Shown piece after piece: positions 28,272 through 37,273 of a stretch of 64,000 nucleotides of DNA. The stretch's first letter is position 1; each line of letters starts with the position of its first letter. The stretch lies in contig NZ_LGDY01000036.1 in NCBI RefSeq assembly GCF_001279525.1, positions 1 to 64,000 of the forward strand. Reading direction: 5' to 3'. The translations under genes were made by a program, and so were the position numbers. The notes below the pieces were generated by a model, which was given only the letters and a program-made list of their open reading frames with translations, was not told where the DNA came from and searched no databases. The DNA is from Nocardia sp. NRRL S-836 (GTDB lineage: Bacteria; Actinomycetota; Actinomycetes; Mycobacteriales; Pseudonocardiaceae).

Positions 28272-29696
28272 TCAGTGCGCGATGGCGATGGCCTGCGTCG
28301 CGGCCCGGAACCCCGACTCCAGCGCACCCTCCACGAAACCGGCCCAGCCGCTCGCGATGTCGCTGGTGGCGAACGCGAGGCGGCCGTGCGGCTGCTGGAC
28401 CGAGTAGAGCTGTGCGGTCAGCTGGCCGGGGCGGCGCAGCGCCCAGCCACCGCGCGAGTACGCGTCGGCGCCCCAGTCCTGCGCCCGGTAGCCGACCAGA
28501 GTCGTCCCCGGCAGCACCTGCTGCACCGCGGCGTTCACGGCCGAGTAGCTGGTGACGTCGAGCGCGGGCAGGTTGTTGATGGCGAACATGAGCTGCCCGC
28601 CGTCGGCGGTCTGGCTGTTCGACACCACGGCCATGAAGGTGTCGCCCTCGGCACCGTTGGCGATCACGGGCTGGGACAGGCCCCGCACGTGCAGCCACAG
28701 CTTGCGGCAGTTGCGCACCCCCACGCCCTGTGCGGCGGCGGTCGCCTGCACGGCGGGCAGGCCGGGGGAGAACGAGATGGTGCTCCACAGGTTCACCGGC
28801 ACCGCCACCACGACTGTCTTGGCGATGACGCGGGTGCCCGAGCGCGTGGTGACGGTGACCTGGCCGCTGCCCTCGCTGATCGCGGTGACCGGCGTGCCCA
28901 GCCGCACATCGGCGCCTGCCTCGGTGAGGATGGCCCTGACCAGGCTGGACATGCCGGTCGAGACCTGCTGGCTCTGCGCCTCGTACCAGGAGGACGCGTT
29001 GTACCCGGCCAAAGCCCACCACTGCATCAGCGAGGTCATCGCGCCGTAGGAGCTGGAACCACCCGACTGCCCGGCCGTCGTGCCGCTGAGCCAGCTGCGT
29101 TCCTCCGGGGTGAAGCCCAGCTGGTCGAGCCGGTCCTTGAGCGTGAACCCGTCGATCTGCTCCACCATGCTGCGGCGCAGCATGGGGTCGTGCGGCGCGG
29201 GGAAGTAGTCACGGGTACCCGCGAAGAACCGCTCCAGCAGCGCACCTTGCCGCGTGGCCATCTCCTCGATCGTGAACGTCGAGAAGCCGCCGGCCGCGGG
29301 CATGATCGCCTGCGTCGCCGCCATGCCGGTCGAGGTGGCGATGTTGTAGCGCTGCAGCTCCGCCATGACGAGTTGCTGCTGGGGGGAGACGTACTGCCCG
29401 CCCAGCTCGATCCGCTGGCCCGCGAACGTGTCGGACCACGTCCGGCCGCCGATGCGGTTGCGCGCCTCCAGCACCAGGGTGCTCAGACCCGCGGCACGCA
29501 GCTGCCGGGCCGCGATCGCGCCGGCGAACCCGGCACCCACCACGACGGCGTCGTACTGCGCCGGCTTGGAGGAGGGCTGCGCGGCGGCGGTACCGGCACC
29601 GGTGGCCGCGCCGGCGACGGCGAGACCACCCGCCTTCAGCAACCACCTCCTGGACAATGCGCGGTCGGCGTGCCCAGCCCCCGTGTTTTCTCTCAC
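28272..29696 (-). CDS. Tat-exported flavin monoamine oxidase
   Basis: 474 aa from GTG 29696, chosen because AGGA lies 8 nt upstream; GTG 29726 would add 10 residues. The N-terminus is a twin-arginine signal: SRRWLLK (15-21), a hydrophobic Ala/Gly stretch, and AAA before the mature start. The FAD site follows (VVVGAGFAGA from about 51, then EARNRIGGRTW). The C-terminal flavin-binding part has GWALRRPGQL and FATSDIASGWAGFVEGALESG. This is the flavin amine oxidase superfamily, oxidising an amine to an imine with O2. Export folded through Tat places the reaction outside the membrane. Convergent with the loading PKS, it is probably a late tailoring enzyme that dehydrogenates a cyclic amine or imine; the substrate is inferred. 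Confidence 0.9.
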   Translation of the reverse strand: MRENTGAGHADRALSRRWLLKAGGLAVAGAATGAGTAAAQPSSKPAQYDAVVVGAGFAGAIAARQLRAAGLSTLVLEARNRIGGRTWSDTFAGQRIELGGQYVSPQQQLVMAELQRYNIATSTGMAATQAIMPAAGGFSTFTIEEMATRQGALLERFFAGTRDYFPAPHDPMLRRSMVEQIDGFTLKDRLDQLGFTPEERSWLSGTTAGQSGGSSSYGAMTSLMQWWALAGYNASSWYEAQSQQVSTGMSSLVRAILTEAGADVRLGTPVTAISEGSGQVTVTTRSGTRVIAKTVVVAVPVNLWSTISFSPGLPAVQATAAAQGVGVRNCRKLWLHVRGLSQPVIANGAEGDTFMAVVSNSQTADGGQLMFAINNLPALDVTSYSAVNAAVQQVLPGTTLVGYRAQDWGADAYSRGGWALRRPGQLTAQLYSVQQPHGRLAFATSDIASGWAGFVEGALESGFRAATQAIAIAH

Positions 29697-30458
29697 TGCT
29701 CGTTCCTCATCTCGACGACGCTTCACTGGAATAGGGGAAATGCACTGGTCGTCCCTGGACGTGCCGCCGGTGGTATGCCATAGTGATTACTGCGTAGCCG
29801 GACGGACACGGAGTGTGTGCAGCAGGTAGACCCGAGGCATCTCGTACTGCATGGATGTCTGGTTCCCGCGTTGCCGGACGGCCCTGTCCGGCAACGCACG
29901 AAACCGTGCACGTAGGCCGCTGAGCAGCGGAAACAGACGTCATCCCCTGTGTGTGGCATGGCGTTGGCGCTGTTTCGCGAACCTAGCGTAGAGCTGGTTT
30001 ATGGTGACGCGACAACCGTCGGCAATGTCGCCGGTAATGCGACCGACAAAAGCTGCCGACGTGCGTCACGCGGATTGATCGCCGCGCTGTGGTGAGCCCC
30101 CTGGTGGTCGTTCGTCATGTTGATGCAAATGCGGTGGCTGCCCTACCGGTCAACCTCGCCGCGTCCCCCTGCGGCAACAACCTCGAATCGCGGCACTTCT
30201 CCCACGAACTGGGCTGCGACCGGGCCCCCGCACACGGCCGCGCCTGCAACTGGGATCAGGTGTCGAGGCATGTCCAAGTGAAGCCGCCTTCCGCGAGGTG
30301 GGCCATGTCTGAGGCGCGCTGATCGATGTTCGAGCGTCTGCGGCGGCCCCGGTCCGCTCCCGGCCGGCGGCACCCGACGACCCGCCGCAGGCCTCCGCGA
30401 TGGCGTGGGTCTCCGTGCACCGCTGCTGAAGGTGAAGTCTCCACGTCACAGGGACGTG
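29697..30458. other. Long non-coding spacer
   Basis: 762 bp between divergent genes with no supported ORF, RNA gene or repeat. It holds the amine oxidase promoter region on one side and the PRTase promoter on the other. It probably marks the right border of the PKS cluster. Confidence 0.5.
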
Positions 30459-31007
30459 ATGGGTCATGATCGACTCATGGCGACGGTGGCGAGTGATCTT
30501 CTGCTGCGACGGTTCCGGTGGGTCGGTGGTCATGCCGACATGTGGCCCGTGTTCCGTGACGCTGCCGTCTTCGCGGAGGTGGTCAAGGCGTTGGTGGAGC
30601 CGTTCCGGACGGAGGGAGTCACCGCTGTGTGCGGGGTCGAGTCCAGGGGGTTCCTGCTCGGCGGGGCGGCTGCGCTGGAACTGGGGGTCGGGTTCGTCGC
30701 GGTCCGGAAGGGATCCGGGATGTTTCCCGGCGAGAAGCTCGTCTGCGATACAGCGCCGGACTACCGAGGACTGCGCCACGTTCTGCGGATGCAGCGGTCA
30801 TCGCTGGGGCGTGCCGATCGGGTGCTGCTGGTCGACGACTGGATCGAGACGGGCAGCCAGGCGTTGGCCGTGCGACAGCTGGTAGCGGAGGCGGGCGCGG
30901 AGTTGGTTGGTTGCGCTGTCGTCGTGGACCAGCTCCGGTCGGATGTGCGGCCCCTGGTCGGACGGGTTCACGCGCTGGTGGCCAAGGACGAGCTCCCTGA
31001 CGAGTAA
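30459..31007 (+). CDS. Adenine phosphoribosyltransferase-like protein
   Basis: 182 aa from ATG 30459 (AGGGA shortly upstream); ATG 30477 is an alternative. The fold signature is present: VESRGFLLGGAAALELGVGFVAVRK resembles the Apt loop, and VLLVDDWIETGSQALA is the PRPP-binding motif (DD then TG). Apt itself makes AMP from adenine and PRPP. The change from the usual TGGT to ETGSQ and the lack of purine-salvage neighbours make the substrate uncertain. It could be a housekeeping or specialised PRTase. Confidence 0.8.
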   Translation: MGHDRLMATVASDLLLRRFRWVGGHADMWPVFRDAAVFAEVVKALVEPFRTEGVTAVCGVESRGFLLGGAAALELGVGFVAVRKGSGMFPGEKLVCDTAPDYRGLRHVLRMQRSSLGRADRVLLVDDWIETGSQALAVRQLVAEAGAELVGCAVVVDQLRSDVRPLVGRVHALVAKDELPDE

Positions 31008-31134
31008 CTGCGGAAATCCGGTCGGCTCAATGGGTACATCGGCCGACCTCGGCGGAACCTCGGACCTGCGGTCGAATCCGGCGTCGCCCGATCGACGGAC
31101 AGGTGGGAGTGGTGAGCCCGGCGGCTGAGAGGGA

Positions 31135-31450
31135 GTGCCGATCCACGTGCTCACCCGCCACATCGGCCCGGCCGACAAGCCGCCGGGCAGCGCGAAGTTC
31201 TACACCGATGTCAACGCGTGTGCCGACGAAGCCCGAGAAGCAGCGGGAGATCGAGCCGTGCTGGTCCACGGCGCGAGTGCCGCGCAGGCGTTGCTGGCAC
31301 GTCGTTCCTGTGCTGATGGGCGACGGACGGCGGCTGTTCGCGCCGACCGGGCACGACCACATCGAGCTGGAACTCGTGCGCCGACTCGAAGGCCGCGACG
31401 CCACACATCTGCGTTACCGCGTAGTCCATCGAGACGGTGAACAGCCGTGA
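31135..31450 (+). pseudogene. Decayed dihydrofolate reductase-like (RibD C-terminal) fragment
   Basis: Two frames hold consecutive pieces of the C-terminal half of a RibD-C/dihydrofolate-reductase-family protein. One frame gives PIHVLTRH and FYTDVNACADEAREAAG, then VLVHGASAAQALLA, ending near 31297. The other continues with VVPVLMGDGRRLFAPTG and THLRYRVVHR to 31450. About nine expected residues between the pieces are missing along with the frame change, and the N-terminal nucleotide-binding half is absent. This is a dead gene remnant. Confidence 0.7.
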
Positions 31451-31530
31451 CCACCGCTCGCCGACCGCGGGGTGGCGGCCGGGGGACGGGCCTCTTCAGA
31501 CCCGGCCCCTGGCCGCCAGCACAAAACCGA

Positions 31531-31905
31531 TCAGTACCCCTGAACCCAGGGCGTGCAGGCGACGAACGCGTCGCCGAACTGGTTGTAGAACCACGAGCAC
31601 CCGCGCCAGCGCAGCGGCGTGCCCGAGTAGCGGTACTCGGTGTATCCGCGGCCGGCGGCGAGGTGGTTGGTCCTGTCGCTGTCGATCCACACGTCGACGT
31701 TGCGGCTGTTGTTCAGGGCAGCCTTGATGATCCCTGGGTAAGCGGTGACGCTGACGAAGTCTCCGTTGTAATCGTAGCGGCAGTTGCGGTACCCGCTGCC
31801 CTGGCTGCAACCGGTGGCCGACGCGGCCGGTGCGGCGACAACGGCAGCCCCCAGCAACAATCCGGCCGCGGTCAGTGCAGTGGCAAGACGGTTGAACATG
31901 TTCAT
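31531..31905 (-). CDS. Small secreted Cys-containing protein of unknown function
   Basis: 124 aa from ATG 31905 (ATG 31899 also possible). A clear Sec signal peptide (NRLATALTAAGLLLGAAVVAAP, then ASA) precedes a mature domain of about 93 residues with four Cys, many Tyr/Trp and the motif GYTEYRYSGTPLRWRGCSWF. The Cys pairs suggest disulfides. I do not recognise the family. Its end is close to the decayed fragment, and it is divergent from another small secreted protein gene. Confidence 0.75.
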   Translation of the reverse strand: MNMFNRLATALTAAGLLLGAAVVAAPAASATGCSQGSGYRNCRYDYNGDFVSVTAYPGIIKAALNNSRNVDVWIDSDRTNHLAAGRGYTEYRYSGTPLRWRGCSWFYNQFGDAFVACTPWVQGY

Positions 31906-32124
31906 GCCGGAAACGCTATCCAGTCGACCTTGCAGCGATCTTGCACAGCAGGTCGTCGCCAACACGCTCCCTGACCGCGAGGGCGCCGCCGACGGTTGAT
32001 TTCGTCGCCGATGTGCGTCCCAAAGCCATGAACGGGTAACGGGCCGATCTGAGTGGCCGATCCACAAAACGGGCGGCTTAATGTCGCCTTCGGATTCCCG
32101 CGCACCTCATCCTCGGAGCGACGA

Positions 32125-32673
32125 ATGCGTGCACACAAGGTCCTGACCGGTCTCCTCGCCATTGCGGCCACCATCCTGGGCTTGGTGGCCCCCGCCACCC
32201 CGGCCACAGCGGGCGCGCTCGACGTGACCTGCCTGCCGACCAGCAGCCAGACCGCATCCTTCAGCCCGCCGCTGACACTCACGCCGGGGCCGACGACGGT
32301 GACCGCGTCCACCCAGTACGGACCGTGCACCTCCACCAGCGTGCCGAGACTGACCTCCGGCTCCCGCAGCGCCACCATCCCCTACCCGGCCCTGTCGTGC
32401 CTGGACCTGCTCACCTCGGCGCCGCTGACCTTCAGCATCACCTGGAACACCGGCCAGACCTCCACCATCTCCGGCAGCACCACCGTCACCACCGCCGGCG
32501 CCGCACTGGTCGTCACCATCACCGGCAACGTCACCGCCGGACTGTTCGCCGGCGGCTCGGTCGTCCAGACGATCACCGGACCGTCCACCGCCGTCACGCT
32601 GTGCACGCTGGGCCTGGGGACGGTGCCCAGCATCTACGCGGCCGTCACCCTCACCATCACCTCGGCGCCCTAA
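32125..32673 (+). CDS. Secreted Thr/Ser-rich protein of unknown function
   Basis: 182 aa from ATG 32125, with GGAG 6 nt upstream. Signal peptide RAHKVLTGLLAIAATILGLVAP ending at ATA. The mature protein is rich in Thr, Ser and hydrophobic residues in a beta-strand-like alternation (PPLTLTPGPTTVTAST, TSTISGSTTVTTAG) and holds four Cys likely paired. This composition is seen in many actinomycete cell-surface proteins; no function can be assigned. Confidence 0.8.
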   Translation: MRAHKVLTGLLAIAATILGLVAPATPATAGALDVTCLPTSSQTASFSPPLTLTPGPTTVTASTQYGPCTSTSVPRLTSGSRSATIPYPALSCLDLLTSAPLTFSITWNTGQTSTISGSTTVTTAGAALVVTITGNVTAGLFAGGSVVQTITGPSTAVTLCTLGLGTVPSIYAAVTLTITSAP

Positions 32674-32854
32674 CGCCGAGCCACCCACGGTCGGCGGTAC
32701 ACCGGTCGGAGACCCGATCACCGCACTGCCGTCGTGGGTGCCCGATGACGGCGCGAACGGGCAACAACGTTCGGCCGTGAGGATTGAGTGCGAACCAGCG
32801 CATGGCCGTTGGGTTGTTCCGATCCTGTGGCGCGCGTCGGCCTGCCGGAGCTGT

Positions 32855-33112
32855 TCAGGTGCGCAGCGAGTCGGGCTCGCGAGGGTGCCGCGCGGATCTT
32901 CTCGACGCGGACTCAGGACGTTCAGAAGCCGTCGGGATGGAGTGAGAGAGCCAGTCGGTGTGACGGTGTTTCATGGCGTCGCGGTCGACGGTGGAATCGG
33001 GCAGGCTGTGAAAGCGCACCCATCGATCGCGGTAGACATGCTTCAAGTTGCCGGCCAGCGGAGGACACGCGGGCCACTGTTGTTGCCACAGCACTGACAG
33101 GTCGTCACACAC
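32855..33112 (-). pseudogene. Remnant resembling the N-terminus of a DUF3885-type protein
   Basis: The - strand frame from GTG 33112 reads LSVLWQQQWPACPPLAGNL then KHVYRDRWVRFHSLPDS, a pattern I associate with the start of DUF3885-type proteins. After LPDS the similarity stops and the frame runs into low-complexity Ser/Arg-rich sequence, as expected after a frameshift. Family recall is unaided. The rest of 32674-33290 shows nothing recognisable. Confidence 0.4.
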
Positions 33113-33290
33113 ATGATTGTTTTCTCTGCTGCATGGTGGACCTGTCGGATTCAGTCGACGAGGTTTGCCGAGCCTACGCGCGGAGTTCTCTACGTGCAGT
33201 TCATTTCCAGTGCCGTCGGCGTCTGCTCATCAGCATGAGCGTGCTTGAGCGGCACGACCAGCGGCGTGAGCGAGCGGCAAGGCGTTCACG

Positions 33291-33605
33291 TCACAGCCCA
33301 GCGACCTTGACCAGATTGGCACGTTCGTAGTCGCGCAACTTGGTTCTCGCCAACAGGACGGGATCGGCCAGCAGCCGGCTCACCCAGTTCGCGTTGGCCG
33401 CGAACGCCAACCGGCACGAGGATCGTTCAGGGTGGTCTTCCTCGCGACCCCAGATTGCCAGCGCCGCTGCGTTGTCGGGATCAACGGGTTCGGACAGGGC
33501 CGCGGCCACCAGCAGCAGATCGAACAGTTCGCCACGACGGGGCACCAAGGGATCGGCTGCCAAGCGCAACAGGAACGGCACGACCACCGGCATCACGGGG
33601 CTCAT
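33291..33605 (-). CDS. Hypothetical protein, possibly truncated HEAT-like repeat protein
   Basis: 104 aa from ATG 33605. The sequence (VVVPFLLRLAADPLVPRRGELFDLLLVAAA, then a C-terminal helix ending LRDYERANLVKVAGL) resembles one helical pair of actinomycete proteins whose N-terminus normally continues upstream (a WHQGTVY-type strand before VPFL). Here the upstream part is short and partly matches (the frame stays open into the neighbouring gene), so this is probably a truncated relative. No function can be given. Confidence 0.4.
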   Translation of the reverse strand: MSPVMPVVVPFLLRLAADPLVPRRGELFDLLLVAAALSEPVDPDNAAALAIWGREEDHPERSSCRLAFAANANWVSRLLADPVLLARTKLRDYERANLVKVAGL

Positions 33606-33733
33606 GTGCACGGGAGCCGTGAACGGAATCCTGGCCGACGAGGCTCCGCGGTGAGTCCCAGACGGCAGACGGAGGTGCGCTCGCGCACCGATCCAGATCG
33701 CACGAGCAGGGCATGGCGAGCTGTCGACAACAC

Positions 33734-34567
33734 TCAACTCCGCGGTCCTTCGAAGCGGTGGAGTTGGGGGTGTTTGGCCGTGCGCTGGTCCCCGGAGGAC
33801 TGGCCGCGCAGACGCCTGCCGAGCCAAGGGCCGAGAAAGGTGGTTGCCCAACGCAGTTCAGCGGTGGCGCGCCATTGTGCTGACGGGGGGACGGGCAACG
33901 GTGGTGCGGGTTCGGTCCAGGAGTCGTTGCTGCCCGGCACCTGCAGGGCGTGCGCGACCGCGGCGGCGATCAGTTCATGCCCCAGGGGGCTGCAGTGCAA
34001 CCGGTCCTCGCTCCAGAACCGGCGGTCGGCGACGGAAGGGTGCCGGGCGATCTCCGCGACGGCGACTCCGTGCCGGGCGGCCGCGGCCCGGATCCGGTCG
34101 TTGATGTCGAGGATGCGGGAGCGAACCGGGCGGGCGAGGGGGATGATCCTGGTGATGTCGGGAAAGGTCACGGTCGCCACGCGGGCTCCGGAGTCGGTGA
34201 GTGCGGCGAACATCGCTTCCAGGTGATCGGCCACCGTGGAGGTCTCGACTCGGAACCGGAGCAGGTCGTTGACTCCCGCGACAACGGTGGCCACGTCGGG
34301 ACGCAGTGCGAGAGCCGGCCCCAGCTGCTCGGACCGGACTTCGCCAGCGCGGCGGCCACGGACGGCGAGGTTGGCGTACTGGAGATCGGGGTTGTCGATG
34401 GCGAGGTGTTCGGCGAGCCGGTCAGCCCATCCCCGAAGGCCCACGACGTCGTCACCGTCACCCACGCCTTCGGTCTGGCTGTCACCCAAGGCGACGTAGC
34501 GCAGGTACTTGCCGCTCCGAACGGGTTCCCGGGTGCCGCTCTCCTCGGACTGTTCAGTGACTGCCAC
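33734..34567 (-). CDS. SGNH/GDSL-family hydrolase
   Basis: 277 aa, GTG 34567 preceded by AGGAGG. Block I: YVALGDSQTEGVG with the catalytic Ser. Block III: VVAGVNDLLRF (GxND). Block V: DRLHCSPLGHELIA, with the Asp/His pair. All catalytic blocks are present, and there is no signal peptide, so it is a cytosolic esterase or lipase of the type usually near 260-290 aa. Divergent from a PadR regulator 89 bp away with palindromes between, so it is a likely target of that regulator. Confidence 0.9.
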   Translation of the reverse strand: MAVTEQSEESGTREPVRSGKYLRYVALGDSQTEGVGDGDDVVGLRGWADRLAEHLAIDNPDLQYANLAVRGRRAGEVRSEQLGPALALRPDVATVVAGVNDLLRFRVETSTVADHLEAMFAALTDSGARVATVTFPDITRIIPLARPVRSRILDINDRIRAAAARHGVAVAEIARHPSVADRRFWSEDRLHCSPLGHELIAAAVAHALQVPGSNDSWTEPAPPLPVPPSAQWRATAELRWATTFLGPWLGRRLRGQSSGDQRTAKHPQLHRFEGPRS

Positions 34568-34585
34568 GCCATCCTCCTAGTCAGA

Positions 34586-34618
34586 ATGATGACTAATCAT
34601 AGCCATGCCTATCATGGC
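34586..34618. promoter_or_regulatory. Two adjacent palindromes, likely PadR operator
   Basis: ATGAT-N5-ATCAT (34586-34600) and GCCATG-N5-CATGGC (34602-34618) lie side by side in the 89-bp divergent promoter between the SGNH hydrolase and the PadR gene. PadR repressors usually bind such palindromes in their own divergent promoter. The first lies next to the hydrolase ribosome site (34574-34579). Confidence 0.55.
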
Positions 34619-34656
34619 GCTTGTCCCCATGCCGTCGATAACGAGGAGATGCGCCG

Positions 34657-35241
34657 GTGACCCTGCGGCATGCCGTGCTCGCGGCGTTGCTGTCCGGCGA
34701 GTACAGCGGCTACCAGTTGGCCAAGGCGTTCGACGTGGGCGTCGCCAACTTCTGGTACGCCCAGCCGCAACAGCTCTACCTGGAGCTGTCCAAGCTCGAG
34801 AACGACGGGTTGATCAGCGGCCGGGAGGTGGTCCAGCAAACCCGCCCCACCAAGCGGCTGTTCATGGTCACCGACGCCGGCCTCGCCGAACTGGCGCACT
34901 TCGCCGCCGCCGCGAGCAAGCCGTCGTTCATCCGCGACGACCTGCTGGTGAAGGTCCAAGCCGTCGACCACGTCGACGCGGCGCCGGTGATCGCGCAACT
35001 GGACCAACGAGCCGCGGCAGCCGCGGCCAAGGTGGAGATCCTCGACAAGATCCTGCGGCGTTACCGCGGGGATCTCGACGAGGAGACCTACCTGCGTCAT
35101 GGATCTCCCATCGGGCCCTACCTGACGTGCTTGCGCGGTCGGCGGTTCGAGCAGGAGCACCACGACTGGTGTGTGCGGGCCGCCGCACTCCTGCGTGATA
35201 GGGCGACTCGGAACGGTCGTCCGGCGCCTGCCTCGGATTGA
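34657..35241 (+). CDS. PadR-family transcriptional regulator
   Basis: 194 aa, GTG 34657 behind GAGGAGA. N-terminal winged helix: LRHAVLAALLSGEYSGYQLAKAF, YLELSKLENDGLISGR, RPTKRLFMVTDAG. The C-terminal half is a long dimerisation helical region of the Vir_act_alpha_C type. PadR proteins repress a neighbouring gene until a small phenolic or hydrophobic ligand binds; here the divergent SGNH hydrolase is the obvious candidate. Confidence 0.92.
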   Translation: MTLRHAVLAALLSGEYSGYQLAKAFDVGVANFWYAQPQQLYLELSKLENDGLISGREVVQQTRPTKRLFMVTDAGLAELAHFAAAASKPSFIRDDLLVKVQAVDHVDAAPVIAQLDQRAAAAAAKVEILDKILRRYRGDLDEETYLRHGSPIGPYLTCLRGRRFEQEHHDWCVRAAALLRDRATRNGRPAPASD

Positions 35242-35463
35242 TCCCGAGTGCGGAGACCGCGCACGCTTCGAGCTGGCGTGGATACCCGGAAACGAGCATT
35301 TGCTGACCGATGATGAGCCATTTGGCAGACTGGCCGAAATTGTTTGTGCCAATCAAGAATGTGAATGACGAGCGCGACTGATCGCTCGAGCCATGTGCAC
35401 GGTGTCGTCGGGTTGTTAGCATCGATCAAGCCCCATACCGACTCTTCATGCGTGGAGTGTGCT

Positions 35464-35892
35464 ATGGCGAAAACTCGCCCGGTGACAAACCTGTTGATTG
35501 CCGCCGCCGTTACGGGGACGGCGCTCCTCGGGTTCACACCCACGGCCGCCGCGGACAACCCGCTGTGCCCGGCGAACACGATCTGCGTTTACAAGCATGC
35601 CAACTACGCTGGAGGGCGATTCACCTACCCGGCTTACACGACCGGATACGACCGATTTGCACTTCGTTCTTACAACACCGGTGGCACAATCGACAACTCG
35701 ATCAGTTCGGTGATCAACAACACGGACTACCGGATCGAGTTCCGAGAGAACTGGTACATCCCGTGCAACGGCGCCATGTTCACGGTATTTCCGCACACCG
35801 AGGTCAACGACCTGAGCCAACGCAGCACGTTCCCGCCCGAGCGGATCGTGAACGCGAACGACATCTTCAGCTGCGCATCGATCTACGTGTAG
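35464..35892 (+). CDS. Secreted peptidase inhibitor family I36-like protein
   Basis: 142 aa from ATG 35464 with GGAG 6 nt upstream. Signal peptide ending TAAA, then a crystallin-like strand motif (CVYKHANYAGGRFTYPAY, NNTDYRIEF) and four Cys in the mature part. This pattern matches the I36 / SMI-like secreted inhibitors of metalloproteases found in actinomycetes. Inhibitory activity is inferred from the family. Confidence 0.82.
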   Translation: MAKTRPVTNLLIAAAVTGTALLGFTPTAAADNPLCPANTICVYKHANYAGGRFTYPAYTTGYDRFALRSYNTGGTIDNSISSVINNTDYRIEFRENWYIPCNGAMFTVFPHTEVNDLSQRSTFPPERIVNANDIFSCASIYV

Positions 35893-35936
35893 TGAGCCGT
35901 ACCTGACCCAGGCGGTGCGGGGAGTCGGGCGGCGGG

Positions 35937-36539
35937 CTACGCGGCTGGTTCCGAGCGCCTGGCCGGTGCCGCGGGCGGTTCCTCCGCGGCGACCGGCGGC
36001 CGGTTCGCCTGGATCGGCGCCCAGAGCGGGTAGGCGATGCCCGTGAGCCGGTTGAACATTGCTCCGAACGCGGTGAGCACGAAGACTCCCACCAGGACGT
36101 CCAGGAGCTGCATGGGAGTGCGCAGGATGCCCAGCGCCACGATCAGCGTGGTGGCCCCGGCCGGTGGGTGGGCCCAGCCGGTCCACACCATGCCTCCGCA
36201 CGTCAGCGTGAGCGCCAGGGTCGCGGCACCGGCCCTGGCCCACGTCATGTGCTCGATGTCGGCCGGCGTGTGCCAGAGCCCGAACGCGGCCAAGCCCGCC
36301 GCGCCGGACAACACGCCGACCAGGTGCCCGCTGAGCGTGTTCCGCGGACTGGCGGCCGGCTGGGTGGGGGTGGCGAACAGCAGGTAGGCCGTCGGACCGA
36401 GGGACGGGAAGACCAGCGGCTGGCCGGTGAGCACGGCGATCGCGGCCATGATCGGCGTGGTGATGGCCGCTCCGGCGGCGACGCGCAGAACAGCGCGCGG
36501 AACGGCGCGCGGAACAGCGGGCGGAACGGGCCGCCTCAC
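35937..36539 (-). CDS. HPP-family membrane protein, probable nitrite/nitrate transporter
   Basis: 200 aa, GTG 36539 overlapping the narI stop by 4 bases (GTGA). Four to five membrane segments. The family motifs are FPSLGPTAYLLFATP with SPRNTLSGHLVG, and WAHPPAGATTLIVALG, which contains the name-giving HPP. Plant chloroplast and cyanobacterial HPP proteins have been linked to nitrite transport. As the last gene of a narGHJI operon that has no narK, it probably moves nitrate in or nitrite out; direction is unknown. The N-terminal VRRPVPPAVPRAV repeat is odd and may be untranslated if a later start is used. Confidence 0.85.
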   Translation of the reverse strand: MRRPVPPAVPRAVPRAVLRVAAGAAITTPIMAAIAVLTGQPLVFPSLGPTAYLLFATPTQPAASPRNTLSGHLVGVLSGAAGLAAFGLWHTPADIEHMTWARAGAATLALTLTCGGMVWTGWAHPPAGATTLIVALGILRTPMQLLDVLVGVFVLTAFGAMFNRLTGIAYPLWAPIQANRPPVAAEEPPAAPARRSEPAA

Positions 36540-37273
36540 GGCTCGTCCCAGCCGGGCCGAGGCGGTCGCGCGGCCAGCCGGTCGTCGCGCGTGCGGTACA
36601 CGATGTACGGCCGCACCAGGTAGCCCAGCGGCGCGCTGAAGGCGTGCACCAGGCGGCTGAAGGGCCACAGCGCGAACAGCGCCATCGCCATGAGCGCGTG
36701 CAACCTGAACGGCAGCGGCACGTCGTGCATCAGCAACGGATCCGGTTGCAGCAGGAGGATTCCCCGCACCCACGGCGAGACGGTGGCCCGGTAGTCGTAG
36801 CCGCCTCCGACGCCGTTGGCGAGCACGGTGGCGGTCATGCCGAGCAGCAGCGTCGCCGCGAGCAGCGGGTAGGTCAGGCGGTCGTCGCGCGTGGTCGCCG
36901 CGCGGACCGCCGGGGTGCGCAGCCGCCGGTACAGCAGCACGGCCAGGCCCACCAGCGCGGCGGTGCCCGCGAGGCCGCCCGCGATCAGCGCCGAGAGGTG
37001 GTAGACCTCGTCGTGCACGCCGAGCCACCGCGTCACCGACGCGGGCACGAGCAGTCCCGCCACGTGACCGCCCAGCACGAGGAACAGTCCGAAGTGGAAC
37101 AACGGGTTGCCGAACCGCAGCAGGCGCGACTCGTGCAGCTGGGAGCTGCGGGTGGTCCAGCCGAACCGGTCGTGCCGGTAGCGCCACACCGTGCCGCCGA
37201 CGAGCACGGCGAGCGTGACGTAGGGCAGCACCGCCCACAGCAACAGGTCCAGGGTCGTGGTCATCGTCGTCAC
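36536..37273 (-). CDS. narI: Respiratory nitrate reductase gamma subunit (cytochrome b)
   Basis: 245 aa, GTG 37273 overlapping the narJ stop (GTGA); ATG 37264 is an internal alternative. Five membrane helices typical of NarI, with the haem-ligand histidines in GNPLFHFGLFLVLGGHVAGL and in LPFRLHALMAMALFALWPFSRLVHAF. It takes electrons from menaquinol on the outer face and passes them to NarH. Full length for the family. Confidence 0.96.
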   Translation of the reverse strand: MTTMTTTLDLLLWAVLPYVTLAVLVGGTVWRYRHDRFGWTTRSSQLHESRLLRFGNPLFHFGLFLVLGGHVAGLLVPASVTRWLGVHDEVYHLSALIAGGLAGTAALVGLAVLLYRRLRTPAVRAATTRDDRLTYPLLAATLLLGMTATVLANGVGGGYDYRATVSPWVRGILLLQPDPLLMHDVPLPFRLHALMAMALFALWPFSRLVHAFSAPLGYLVRPYIVYRTRDDRLAARPPRPGWDEP

